14,400 nucleotides of DNA, taken from Lentisphaerota bacterium. GTDB lineage: Bacteria; Verrucomicrobiota; Kiritimatiellia; JAAZAB01. Under the pieces are notes generated by a model, which saw nothing but the letters and a program-made list of their open reading frames with translations, did not search any database and was not told the origin of the DNA. Made by a program: the position numbers and the translations under genes. Positions 1 through 7,095 of this stretch are shown piece after piece. Position 1 is the first letter of the stretch. Every line of letters begins with the position of its first letter. Location of the stretch: the NCBI GenBank assembly GCA_016199105.1, contig JACQHI010000099.1:1-14400 (forward strand). The letters are read 5' to 3'.

Positions 1-19
1 AAAATCGAAAATCCAAAAT
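1..19 (+). repeat. AATCCAAAATC-type array, end of
   Basis: The window opens in AAAATCGAAAATCCAAAAT, two units of the 9-10 bp repeat seen in all the other arrays of this window and in the same orientation. It ends 17 bases before the chosen start of the first gene. Confidence 0.8.
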
Positions 20-36
20 TGATGTGGGTTTTCCCG

Positions 37-864
37 ATGAATCGTCCTATTGTCTATGTGTTGTTGATCGGGCTGTTCGTGCTGACGGTCCTGTTCCGGT
101 GTCAGGTGCTCGGGCTCCGCGCGAAATTGGACGCCGCCGCACAGCAGGCCCTGCAATCGCATGCGAACGAAATCGCCGCGGCCACGGTGTCCTCCCAGCA
201 GCTCGCGAAGGCCGAAACCCGCGCCCGCGACGCCGAACAGGTGGCGGCGGAACAGTATGCCAGAATCCGCCAGTTGGAAGCCACGCTCCAGGCCCGGGAC
301 GCCTTCATCCTGTCGCTCCAGGCGGCGGCCACCAACCGGACAGCGGAGACCGCGCGCACCGCGCGCCGGCCCCAGACTTGGTTCGAGGATTTCGGCAATC
401 CCCGGCAATACGCGGCGATCGAGGGCCGGCGGGACCAGGCGCGGCGGGAAATCCAGACTTCGCTGGCGGAAAAAGCGGACTTCTTCCGCGCCCGCGACAT
501 GTCCGATTTGAGCGACGAGGAACTGGCCGGAACCGAACGGCTGATCAAACTGCTCGACGATAGCGAGCAACTGACGGTCCAACTCCGGGGCGACCTGCCG
601 CCGGACGAGCGCCGGGCCCTTCTGCAGAAGCTGTTCCAGAACACGCGCGAACTCGAGCCCCTGCTGGCCTTCGAGCGGTCGAAGGTGTGGTACGAGCTGG
701 GGATGCAACTGGGATATACGGACGACGACACCCTGGCGGTCGTCGATTACCTCAACACGATCGTTGACCTCACGTCCATGCAGGCGATTCTCGGCAGCAT
801 CCGCGCGGGCACGTTCGGCGACCTGCCGGCCGCGCCGAACGCGCCCCCCGTCTCTGCGCCGTGA
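37..864 (+). CDS. Membrane-anchored coiled-coil protein, function unknown
   Basis: I do not recognise the family. The 275-residue product starts with a hydrophobic segment at about residues 5-20 (IVYVLLIGLFVLTVLF) after a short positive stretch, so it is probably an inner-membrane anchor with the rest on one side of the membrane. Residues 27-95 are rich in Ala, Gln, Glu and Arg with heptad-like spacing and probably form a coiled coil. The remainder is charged and helical, ending in a Pro/Ala-rich tail. I chose ATG 37 because it directly precedes the basic and hydrophobic stretch; TTG 19 and ATG 22 lie inside the end of an AATCCAAAAT array. No Shine-Dalgarno sequence is visible before any of these starts. 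A lone envelope structural or scaffold protein is possible, but that is only an inference from topology. Confidence 0.7.
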   Translation: MNRPIVYVLLIGLFVLTVLFRCQVLGLRAKLDAAAQQALQSHANEIAAATVSSQQLAKAETRARDAEQVAAEQYARIRQLEATLQARDAFILSLQAAATNRTAETARTARRPQTWFEDFGNPRQYAAIEGRRDQARREIQTSLAEKADFFRARDMSDLSDEELAGTERLIKLLDDSEQLTVQLRGDLPPDERRALLQKLFQNTRELEPLLAFERSKVWYELGMQLGYTDDDTLAVVDYLNTIVDLTSMQAILGSIRAGTFGDLPAAPNAPPVSAP

Positions 865-1129
865 GAGGGCAGGGGGGAGAGGAGAGAGGGAAGCGGAGAG
901 CGGAGAGAAGGGAGCGGAAAGCGGAAAGAAGAAGGTACTGAGTTTTGGGTGATGGGTGGTAGGCAGGGGGAAGGTTGGGCGTTCGGCGTTGGAAGTTGGG
1001 TGTTGGGCGGTGAGTCGGATTTTAGGTTGCGGGTTTTGGGTTATAGGGGAGAAATGTTGGACGTTGGGAGTTGGCTGTTGGATGTTCGGCGTTGATGTCA
1101 CCTGTCACTCGCCCCTCGTCCCTCATTGG
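865..1129 (+). repeat. Low-complexity intergenic modules: purine-rich then GT-rich
   Basis: This gene-free stretch has two parts. About 865-935 is almost pure purine, with iterated GCGGAGAG and GGGAGCGGAAAG words. About 945-1095 is G/T-rich, with iterated words such as TTGGGTGTTGGGC, TTTTAGGTTG and GTTGGACGTTGGGAG. The same kinds of module recur after other genes here (2598-2705, 7096-7165, 12790-12933). No protein similarity is visible in any frame. No terminator-like hairpin with a T-run is seen. Confidence 0.75.
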
Positions 1130-1163
1130 CAATCCAAAATCTAAAATCCAAAATCCAAAATCG
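1130..1163 (+). repeat. AATCCAAAATC array upstream of MFS copy A
   Basis: Four tandem units of the AATCCAAAATC family (CAATCCAAAATCTAAAATCC then two more), ending in TCGCC. The array and the roughly 45 bp between it and the MFS start are duplicated at 4900-4985. Confidence 0.9.
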
Positions 1164-1208
1164 CCTGACGCTTGCGTTCCCGCTCCCGTCCTCGTACCAT
1201 GCCCGGCC

Positions 1209-2597
1209 ATGCAAACCCCGGGACAGTCGCCGGCCCTGGTGGCCGATCCCACGCCGGCCCAGGTGGATCGGGCCATCCGGTGCACCTATATCCAGCAGAT
1301 GCTGGGCGCCGTCTTCGGGGCCAGCACCGGCGGCATGTTCCTCATCGGATTTGCCCTTGCGCTGGGCGCCAACGACGTGCTGCTGGGCCTGGTGGTCAGC
1401 CTTCCCTCCTATGCCATTGTGGCGCAGTTCCTCGCGGCCTACTGGGTGGAACGGGGCGTCAGCCGGAAACGGATGACCATCGGGTTTGGCCTGATCCAGG
1501 CCTGCTGTTGGCTGCTGATCGCCCTGATCCCGGTCCTGTCGCCGGTGCTCGGCCTCCGCCCGCGGTTCGCCCTGCTGATCGGCATTATCACGCTGGTGAC
1601 GCTGGCCGCCCATTTCGCCGCCAACGCGCGGGCCAGTTGGGTGGGGGACCTGATTCCGCCCGCGCGCCGCGGCCGGTTTTTCGCCCATAGTATGGTGTTT
1701 ACCGGCATGGTCGGCGCCGTGTTCGCCGTGATCGAAGGCCGCTTCCTGGATGTCATTCGCGCGCACGGCCTGCTGGCCTTCGCGGCGCTGTTTTTCTTCG
1801 GCGCGCTGTTCGGGATCGCCACCGCGCTCATGAACGTGCCCCAGCCGGAATGCCCGCTGCCCGGCGCGGCCGCGCGCCCGCCGTTCCGGCGGCTGTTGCG
1901 GGACACGTTTCGCAACCGTCCGTTCCGCCTGCTGGCCGTCGTGCATAGTTGCATCGCGCTGGGCGGCATTGCCGGGCCGTTCTGGGCCGCCTATTGTCTC
2001 CGCGACCTGGGCATGAGTTTCTTCGTGTTCGGGCTCCTGAACGCCCTGCAAACCGGCGTCATGCTCCTGACGGCCCCGGCCTGGGGCCGGCTCGCCGACC
2101 GGTTCGGCTGCCGGCCGGTGCTGGTGCTGGGCCTGCTGCTGCACGCGCCCTGCGCCGCGTTCTGGTGGTTCGTCCCGCCCGGGAATCTCGAACGGGCCTA
2201 TTGGATATTGCCGTGGAATGGCATCGTCAGCGGTTTCGCCATCGCCGGCTGGAGCGTGGCGCTGTCCACGTTGGTGTACAAACTGTCCGCGCCGGAAGGC
2301 CGGTCCGTTCAACTCGCGGCCTACAGCACGTTCCTCGGCCTGATTGGAGCGCCGGTGGCCCTCCTGGGCGGCGCCCTCGTCGCGTTCCTCGCCCGGACCG
2401 GCTGGGCGGTGGATCTGCGTCTGACGTTCTACCTGTGGTCGCTGTTCATGTTCACGGCCGCCCTCATCGCCCGCCGCCTGCCCGAAGCGGATTCGGTCCA
2501 CACCCGGATCATGGTGGGCAAGGTCCTGCCTCCGGCCATGGTACGCGCGTGGTCCGTGGTCGCCGACCTCATGCCGTGGGGGAGGCGGGAGGGCTGA
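1209..2597 (+). CDS. MFS-type transporter (copy A, intact)
   Basis: A 462-residue polytopic membrane protein of major facilitator type with about 11-12 hydrophobic segments; the substrate is unknown. The loop WGRLADRFGCRPVLVLG (about residues 292-308) matches the MFS signature G-x-L-A-D-R-x-G-x-R/K. WVGDLIPPARRGRFFAHS (144-161) is a second loop rich in conserved-looking residues. I chose ATG 1209 because the 69 bases after it are matched at 4986-5054 (64 of 69 identical). The longer open frame back to 1071 runs through the AATCCAAAAT array and encodes only repeat-derived residues. No clear Shine-Dalgarno sequence precedes ATG 1209. The gene has no apparent operon partner. It is the intact parent for the decayed copy B, whose ends lie at 4986-5089 and 7029-7095. 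Confidence 0.9.
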   Translation: MQTPGQSPALVADPTPAQVDRAIRCTYIQQMLGAVFGASTGGMFLIGFALALGANDVLLGLVVSLPSYAIVAQFLAAYWVERGVSRKRMTIGFGLIQACCWLLIALIPVLSPVLGLRPRFALLIGIITLVTLAAHFAANARASWVGDLIPPARRGRFFAHSMVFTGMVGAVFAVIEGRFLDVIRAHGLLAFAALFFFGALFGIATALMNVPQPECPLPGAAARPPFRRLLRDTFRNRPFRLLAVVHSCIALGGIAGPFWAAYCLRDLGMSFFVFGLLNALQTGVMLLTAPAWGRLADRFGCRPVLVLGLLLHAPCAAFWWFVPPGNLERAYWILPWNGIVSGFAIAGWSVALSTLVYKLSAPEGRSVQLAAYSTFLGLIGAPVALLGGALVAFLARTGWAVDLRLTFYLWSLFMFTAALIARRLPEADSVHTRIMVGKVLPPAMVRAWSVVADLMPWGRREG

Positions 2598-2720
2598 GGG
2601 AAAAGGGATGAGGGATGAACCCTGAGGGCTGAGGAAGAAGGGGATGGAAGGTTACAGGTTTTGGGTTGTGGGGTGAATGTTGAACGTTGGGAGTGGTGGT
2701 TTGGGTGCCTGTCTTCCGGC
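2598..2720 (+). repeat. Low-complexity intergenic modules
   Basis: A purine-rich stretch (about 2590-2648, GGGATGAGGGATGAACC-like words) is followed by a GT-rich stretch (about 2650-2705, TTTTGGGTTGTGGGGTG). The order matches 865-1095, but no AATCCAAAAT array follows here. Nothing coding is visible. Confidence 0.65.
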
Positions 2721-2774
2721 TTGACAGAGAAGCCGAGGTGATTGCAGTATGCTATTGGAAAGCAATCGGAGGTG
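2721..2774 (+). promoter_or_regulatory. Putative vapB promoter, operator and RBS
   Basis: A perfect -35 hexamer TTGACA lies at 2721-2726. Candidate -10 sequences are CAGTAT (2745-2750, spacer 18) and TATGCT (2748-2753, better match but spacer 21). A perfect inverted repeat, GATTGC (2740-2745) and GCAATC (2762-2767) with 16 bases between, overlaps this region and would suit an autoregulatory operator for the ribbon-helix-helix antitoxin. A strong Shine-Dalgarno GGAGG (2768-2772) sits 6 bases before ATG 2779. The promoter and operator assignments are inference. Confidence 0.5.
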
Positions 2775-2778
2775 AAGT

Positions 2779-3006
2779 ATGGCTGCGCTTATTATTCGCG
2801 ATGTGTCGCCGGCTTTGCATCAACGGCTCAAGCAGGAAGCGGTCAAGCACCATCGGTCCATGAATCGGGAAATCATCACGATTCTTGAAAAGGTAGTGGG
2901 GGAAAGCCGGCCCGGCGAACTCCCACCGCCGGTCAAGGGCCTCAAACCGGTCGATCCACAGTGGATCGTGGACATCATCCGCGAGGCACGGGAAGGCCGC
3001 CCATGA
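2779..3006 (+). CDS. FitA/VapB-type ribbon-helix-helix antitoxin
   Basis: A 75-residue protein starting MAALIIRDVSPALHQRLKQ, typical of the FitA-like branch of Arc/MetJ ribbon-helix-helix antitoxins. The short beta strand AALIIRDV (2-9) would bind DNA in a dimer, followed by two helices (about 11-24 and 28-42). The C-terminal part (about 43-75) would bind and inhibit a PIN-domain RNase. The start is set by GGAGG 6 bases upstream. The stop overlaps the ATG of the downstream toxin remnant as ATGA (3003-3006), the usual coupling in these modules. The toxin is broken, so the antitoxin may now be an orphan repressor. Confidence 0.88.
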   Translation: MAALIIRDVSPALHQRLKQEAVKHHRSMNREIITILEKVVGESRPGELPPPVKGLKPVDPQWIVDIIREAREGRP

Positions 3007-3213
3007 TTGTTGTGGACGCCAATATCATCATCTGAGGCCTACTACGTTGCCTTGGCGCGTATGCGCGGTGTCAAGTTGGTGACGGAAGACGGCAAAATCC
3101 TCCGGACCTGCCCCGATGTCGCGCTCTCCATGAAGGCGTTCCTGACTCCGCGGGAACCGCCCGCGGCTGTCCGTGAACCTCGTGCCGCTTATTGCACACG
3201 GCGGAAGAAATAA
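3003..3213 (+). pseudogene. PIN-domain VapC toxin, interior deleted
   Basis: From ATG 3003 the sequence encodes MIVVDANIII and then TGA (3033). This is the classic PIN start, carrying the first metal-binding Asp. In another frame from GAG 3034 it encodes AYYVALARMRGVKLVTEDGK and then ILRTCPDVALSMKAFL. That is the usual C-terminal part of the domain, with the 'A-x-Y-V-A-L-A' helix and the 'LVT-x-D' strand. A PIN toxin is about 130 residues. Here about 10 plus about 37 recognisable residues remain, so some 80 residues are missing at a junction around 3033, with loss of frame. The middle acidic residues of the active site are gone. The tail after about 3144 is not PIN-like. It is certainly non-functional as a toxin. 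Confidence 0.85.
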
Positions 3214-3303
3214 GCGGAAGTCATTGGCGAAATTTCGCGCTTGTCCCGTCGGAGCGGTTTCGCAAAGGGGGATCAATTCACGGGCAGGAATCAGAAGTCT
3301 GAG
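3214..3303 (+). other. Short intergenic stretch leading into an array
   Basis: Contains a perfect 12-bp palindrome GCGAAATTTCGC (3227-3238). It also contains a leader GGGCAGGAATCAGAAGTCTG (3280-3299) just before the array. A similar leader, GGGCAGAAATCTGACGACTG, precedes the array at 7865. Nothing coding is seen. Confidence 0.5.
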
Positions 3304-3373
3304 CAATCCAAAATCGAAAATCGAAAATCCAAAATCGGAAGAGGGCGGAACAATCGAAAATCTTCAATCCAAA
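3304..3373 (+). repeat. AATCCAAAATC array, split in two
   Basis: Units at 3304-3337 (CAATCC AAAATCG AAAATCG AAAATCC AAAATCGG) and 3351-3373 are separated by a GA-rich 13-mer. The second block runs straight into the ATG of the sialidase-like gene. Confidence 0.85.
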
Positions 3374-3421
3374 ATGCCGCCAATCGCGGCACAGGTCCAA
3401 AACTTGTCCCGCTCCTGGCGG
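3374..3421 (+). repeat. 48-bp interspersed repeat, copy 1 (overlaps the start of a gene)
   Basis: ATGCCGCCAATCGCGGCACA and the following bases match 12954-13001 at 43 of 48 positions. The 9 bases before it (CAATCCAAA) match too. It has inverted ends, CCGCC (3377-3381) and GGCGG (3417-3421). It supplies the first 16 codons of the downstream open frame. Confidence 0.85.
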
Positions 3422-4678
3422 GATCGAAAGACCCGCGGCCCGTTGGGCACGATCGAGCGGATTCGTTACGTGCCCAGTCCCGGCCCGAACACGGCGGCGG
3501 TGCTGAGTCATTATTTCCGCGGCGTCGGGCCCGCCCGTGTGGAACGGCTGACCTCGCAGGCCGCCAGCGACGTGTATCTCGCGCCCCGGATCCGCGAGTC
3601 GCCCGACAACGGGCAAACGTGGGGTGACTGGGTGGCGGTCCCCGAAAAGGACGTCCGGCAGGGGCGGTTCTACATGGCGCTCCACGAGCTGGGACGGGTC
3701 CACGACCCATCCAGCGGCCGGCTGTTCCGCCTCACCCTCCAGCGGCTGTTCATCGGCGATCCGGCCGAAATCCTGGGCAAGGCCTTCAAGACGGGCAACC
3801 ACAACGATTACCGGGATCACGCCGTCTATCAGCTCTCCGACGACAACGGCCTCACCTGGGGCCCGATGCAACTGATCAAGTTCGAGGATGGCCCGGAGTT
3901 CGATCCCGCCGACTGGGGCAACGACGCGTACCTCGCCCGGAACCGGATGTACAGCGGCTACAACGCCATCGTGGCTCCCGACGGGACTCTGCTCTACTCT
4001 GCCTGCGTAAAGGTTCTCCACGAACAGGACGGCGTCCGCGAGGACGTCTGCGGTGTGCGGCTCTTCAAGGCCGCCTGGAACGCCACGGCCGGCCGGTATG
4101 ACTGGCGCTCCCCCTTTCTCCTGACGGTCTCGACACGGATCTCCGCCCGCGGCCTGATGGAGCCGTGGCTGGCCACGCTGGCGGACGGCAGGCTGTATCT
4201 GGACATGCGCGGCTCCTCCAGCGAGTGGACGCCCGGTCGCCACTGGTATTCGGTCTCCAAAGACAAGGGCGAGACCTGGAGTCCGGTCACGGACCTGCGC
4301 TACGACACCGGTGAACAATTCTATTCCCCGTCCACCTTCGCCAAGACCCTCCGCAGCGCCCGGACCGGCAAACTCTACTGGGTCGGCAACATCGCGCCCG
4401 AACCGCCGAAGGGCAACTGGCCCCGCCGGCCGCTGGTCCTCGCGGAATTCGACGAGGAGCGGGTGGCGATCCGGAAATCCACCGTGACGGTCATTGACGA
4501 CTACGAGCCGGACGGCGACGCCAGCCCCTATGTGCAGTTCTCCAATTTCTCGCTGGTGGAGCACACCGAAACCCGGGCGTTCGAGCTGTATCTCACGCGG
4601 TACGGCGAAGCCGGAACGCTTCAGGAGAAGACCTACTGGCAGGCCAGCGCCTTCAAGTATGTGATTGTTCTCGATTAA
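3374..4678 (+). CDS. Sialidase-superfamily (BNR/Asp-box) protein
   Basis: A 434-residue protein with three Asp-box motifs, SPDNGQTW (76-83), SDDNGLTW (155-162) and SKDKGETW (295-302). This is the beta-propeller signature of sialidases and related glycan-binding proteins. EPWLATLADGRLYLDMRGSS (263-282) resembles the 'E-P ... G-x-L-x-x-x-x-R' strand of sialidase-like enzymes. A role in hydrolysing or binding glycans fits, but the Arg triad cannot be assigned from sequence alone and no signal peptide is visible. The start is uncertain. ATG 3374 opens within a 48-bp interspersed repeat, so residues 1-16 are repeat-derived. TTG 3443 or GTG 3470, just before RIRYVPSPG/PSPG, may be the ancestral start, or the original N-terminus may have been lost. 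No Shine-Dalgarno sequence precedes ATG 3374. Confidence 0.82.
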   Translation: MPPIAAQVQNLSRSWRDRKTRGPLGTIERIRYVPSPGPNTAAVLSHYFRGVGPARVERLTSQAASDVYLAPRIRESPDNGQTWGDWVAVPEKDVRQGRFYMALHELGRVHDPSSGRLFRLTLQRLFIGDPAEILGKAFKTGNHNDYRDHAVYQLSDDNGLTWGPMQLIKFEDGPEFDPADWGNDAYLARNRMYSGYNAIVAPDGTLLYSACVKVLHEQDGVREDVCGVRLFKAAWNATAGRYDWRSPFLLTVSTRISARGLMEPWLATLADGRLYLDMRGSSSEWTPGRHWYSVSKDKGETWSPVTDLRYDTGEQFYSPSTFAKTLRSARTGKLYWVGNIAPEPPKGNWPRRPLVLAEFDEERVAIRKSTVTVIDDYEPDGDASPYVQFSNFSLVEHTETRAFELYLTRYGEAGTLQEKTYWQASAFKYVIVLD

Positions 4679-4899
4679 GGCAAAAGGACAAGTGCCGAGG
4701 GTCGAGCAATTGGAAATTCAAGATTCAACATTCAAGATTCAAAATTAATGGGCAGGGAAAAGGTTTTAGGTTGTAGGCTTGTCCCGCGTAGCCCGGCGAA
4801 GAGGGATTTTGGGTTGAACGCGGAAATAGCCACAAAATACACAAATCGGAATGATTCTGTATTCATCTGTGGGCAGATGTTTTTTCGTAATCCCCTCTT
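4679..4899 (+). repeat. Intergenic mosaic of degenerate repeats
   Basis: Holds a divergent array (4707-4746, AAATTCAAGATTCAACATTC style). A GT-rich module follows (4759-4779, GGTTTTAGGTTGTAGGCTTG), then TGTCCCGCGTAGCCCGGCG (4780-4798). Next is an AT-rich stretch with ACAAAATACACAAATCGG and TTCTGTATTCATCTGTGGGC (4855-4874). The last looks like another dispersed junk repeat that I recall from PVC-type genomes. No gene is seen. Confidence 0.6.
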
Positions 4900-4942
4900 C
4901 AATCCAAAATCCAAAATCGAAAATCCAAAATCGGAAATCGCC
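4900..4942 (+). repeat. AATCCAAAATC array upstream of MFS copy B
   Basis: Tandem units in plus orientation ending TCGGAAATCGCC, followed by CGCTTGCGTTCC. This matches the array and leader in front of MFS copy A (1130-1208), so the array was already there, or was carried along, when the gene was duplicated. Confidence 0.9.
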
Positions 4943-4985
4943 AGGCGCTTGCGTTCCTGATCCCGCTTCCGTACCATGCCCGGCC

Positions 4986-5102
4986 ATGCAGATCCCGGGA
5001 CAGTCGCCGGCCGTCGTGCCCGATCCCACGCCGGCCCAGGTGGATCGGGCCATCAGTCGGAAACGGCTGATGGCTGTTGATTGCCCTGAGTATTTACGCT
5101 GA
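4986..5102 (+). pseudogene. 5' remnant of a second MFS gene (copy B)
   Basis: Three blocks collinear with copy A remain. 4986-5054 matches 1209-1277 (64 of 69 bases), residues 1-23 of the transporter. 5055-5066 matches 1461-1472 (residues 85-88, SRKR). 5067-5089 matches 1505-1527 (20 of 23 bases). Everything between has been deleted. The residual frame reads MQIPGQSPAVVPDPTPAQVD then RAISRKRLMAVDCPEYLR and stops at 5100-5102. At the first junction the parent reads GGGCCATC on one side and GGGGCGTC on the other, so a short homeologous deletion is plausible. The other end of copy B is at 7029-7095, beyond an unrelated gene. Confidence 0.92.
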
Positions 5103-5144
5103 AGACTGTATCAACATTCATTTACGCAAGTGGAGACGACGAAT

Positions 5145-7022
5145 ATGCGAGTCCTGGTGGGAATTGGGGTCGTGGCGCTGATGACCGCTCTTGGTGTGCA
5201 TCTGCTATTCGCCCCATGCCTTCGTATCCGCGTTCAGGGTCCGGTGCCCAATATATATCAGCTCTATTATGACACGGGCGGCGGTTACAGTGAAACCGAG
5301 TCACAACAACTCAACGTGGCACAGGACAGTGGTTCCATAAATCTCACATTTGCGCTGCCATGGTCTTCCATCCGGAACATACGCTTCGATCCAGGCATCG
5401 CGCTTGGGCAGGTTGCCCTGAGTCGGATTGTCCTCGAAAGCGGCTTTTCCCGATACGAGTGGACAGGTCTTGCGCTCCACGACGAAATGACCGCACTCCA
5501 GGATTTGGATCCCCTTCAGCTGCAGAAGGGGATTGTCGTTGCCCAGGTCAAGGGTCCGGATCCCCAGTTTGGGCTGGGGTTGAACATCGTGCATCATCGT
5601 GCGGCACGGGTTGTGCCGCGGTGGAGGGCGATCCTGTCTGGTGTTATGTGGCTTGTGGTCGCGGTCCTTGCCTGGACCCTGCGTGAGCAGGTTTATCGGG
5701 CGCTATTGCGCGCGCAAGGCGTGTTGCATTACAACACGGTTTCCTATGCGCTGCTGTTTGCGACGGCCTTGGTTTTGAGCATGGCGGTGGTGGCTAAACC
5801 CAATGTCAGTCCAGACGAAAACTGCCACCTTGCCTGTGCACGGTTCTATTCCTCGTATTGGCTCCCGCCGGCCATCGGTGACCCGAGATCGGTGGATACC
5901 ATCTCCGGCTATGGATCCTCCAAGCTCGACAACTTGTCCATCTCGCATTTTTTCCTGGGCAAGGCCTCCGTTTTGTTTCACCGGTTTACTGCCGATACCG
6001 TGCTGGGCACCCGTCTCGTCAACGTGGCGCTGCTTTTTGCGCTGTGGATGGTGGCGCTGCTGGGATTAACGGCGCGCAGGGTGATGTTAGTGCTCATGTT
6101 GTCGCCGCAGATTTGGTACGTGTTTTCCTATGCCAACGACGACGCGTTCGGTGTTTTTCTCGGCTTGCTCGTGTCCTGTCAGCTTGTCGGCCCGGGCAGT
6201 GCGCTAAATCGATACCTGGCGTCGGAGCACATCCACTCGAAAATTGGCCTGGGCATTGCCGTTGGTGTCCTGGTCGGCATCGAGTCGCTTGTGAAGGACA
6301 ATTACTTGCTCGTCCCCTTGCTCGTGGGCTTTTATTTCGCCTGGTCCATGTGGTTTGCGGAGGATCGCCCACGGCGCATCCGGTTGTTCTGGAAGGCTTC
6401 GGTGGTGCTGGGCGTTGCGATCCTCATCCTGGTGTCCCGCGCGGCCTGCAACATCTCCATCAATGGCTGGGACCACGCCGAAAAACGACAAGCACAGGCG
6501 GAGCGGCTGGCAAACGACGGCTGCAAGCCCTCCCAGTATGGCACGGACCGGGCCGTCGCCGGCATCGCCATGCGATCCCGTGGCGAGCACTACAGCGCGC
6601 TGTTTTTAGACAGCAGGAATTGGATTTCCTTGTCCTTCAAAAGCTTCACAGGGCTGTATGGCAATATGAATCTTCCTTCGCCGAAGCTTTACTATGCGTT
6701 GATCCTGGCGGTCTACCTGGCGCTCGGACTGTATGTCACGCGGACAATCTGGCGGAATGGGCATGCACGCGACAGGATGTTGCTGGTCGGTGCGGCGGGC
6801 CTTTGCCTGTTGATCGTGGGCCTGTCAACGTATTCGTCCTGGGTTAACGACTTCCAACCGCAGGGGCGTTATCTGTTCCCCCTCCTACCGGTGTTAGCCA
6901 CCGTGTTGGGGCGCACGGAACGGCTTCTTAACCAGCGTGTCGTCGTGGGGGGGTGCTGGCTGGCGTTTATCTTGTCTTCCTACTCGTTTGTTCTCACAGG
7001 GCTCTTGTGCATTCCAAAATGA
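5145..7022 (+). CDS. DUF2142-like polytopic membrane protein (putative GT-C glycosyltransferase)
   Basis: A 625-residue membrane protein. One hydrophobic segment (about 4-23) is followed by a soluble, probably beta-rich extracytoplasmic region (about 25-155, with IRNIRFDPG at 76-84). Then come about 10 hydrophobic segments from residue 162 on. The loop NVSPDENCH (220-228) resembles the 'PDE-x-x-H' motif of DUF2142, and NDFQPQGRYLFPLLP (568-582) its C-terminal 'QGRY' motif. DUF2142 proteins are thought to be GT-C-like transferases using lipid-linked sugars in cell-surface glycan assembly; the function here is inferred. ATG 5145 is preferred over GTG 5130 because GGAGA (5131-5135) lies at a usable distance. 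By eye the gene is less GC-rich than copy A of the MFS gene. It sits inside the dead MFS copy B, which suggests separate origin. Confidence 0.8.
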   Translation: MRVLVGIGVVALMTALGVHLLFAPCLRIRVQGPVPNIYQLYYDTGGGYSETESQQLNVAQDSGSINLTFALPWSSIRNIRFDPGIALGQVALSRIVLESGFSRYEWTGLALHDEMTALQDLDPLQLQKGIVVAQVKGPDPQFGLGLNIVHHRAARVVPRWRAILSGVMWLVVAVLAWTLREQVYRALLRAQGVLHYNTVSYALLFATALVLSMAVVAKPNVSPDENCHLACARFYSSYWLPPAIGDPRSVDTISGYGSSKLDNLSISHFFLGKASVLFHRFTADTVLGTRLVNVALLFALWMVALLGLTARRVMLVLMLSPQIWYVFSYANDDAFGVFLGLLVSCQLVGPGSALNRYLASEHIHSKIGLGIAVGVLVGIESLVKDNYLLVPLLVGFYFAWSMWFAEDRPRRIRLFWKASVVLGVAILILVSRAACNISINGWDHAEKRQAQAERLANDGCKPSQYGTDRAVAGIAMRSRGEHYSALFLDSRNWISLSFKSFTGLYGNMNLPSPKLYYALILAVYLALGLYVTRTIWRNGHARDRMLLVGAAGLCLLIVGLSTYSSWVNDFQPQGRYLFPLLPVLATVLGRTERLLNQRVVVGGCWLAFILSSYSFVLTGLLCIPK

Positions 7023-7028
7023 TGAACC

Positions 7029-7095
7029 GGAGCGCCGGTGGCCCTCCTGGTCCCTGGTGGCCGCCCTTATGCCGTGGGGAAGGCGGGAAGGGTGA
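7029..7095 (+). pseudogene. 3' remnant of the second MFS gene (copy B)
   Basis: 7029-7050 is identical over 22 bases to 2345-2366 of copy A (encoding part of GAPVALL). After a deletion with loss of frame, 7051-7095 aligns with the last codons of copy A. It reads SLVAALMPWGRREG and stop, against SVVADLMPWGRREG and stop in copy A. It begins 7 bases after the stop of the DUF2142-like gene. Together with 4986-5089 it shows that the DUF2142-like gene replaced the body of a transporter gene. Confidence 0.92.

Noticed and set aside
1130..1163. CRISPR-like array
   Set aside because: The unit is only 9-10 bp, there are no unique spacers of regular length, and no cas genes are present.
1071..1208. Longer N-terminus for MFS copy A
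   Set aside because: These codons cross the AATCCAAAATC array and encode repeat-derived NPKSKIQNPKS. Copy B supports ATG 1209 as the conserved start.
1098..2501. Long open frame on the minus strand opposite the MFS gene
   Set aside because: It is an antisense shadow of a GC-rich gene: Arg/Gly/Gln/Glu-rich, without any domain, while the plus strand has clear membrane segments and MFS motifs.
3173..3373. Longer N-terminus for the sialidase-like protein
   Set aside because: The extra codons overlap the vapC remnant and run through the array; no signal peptide or domain is found there.
3278..4564. Long open frame on the minus strand opposite the sialidase-like gene
   Set aside because: Same reason: no recognisable motif, while the plus strand carries three Asp-boxes.
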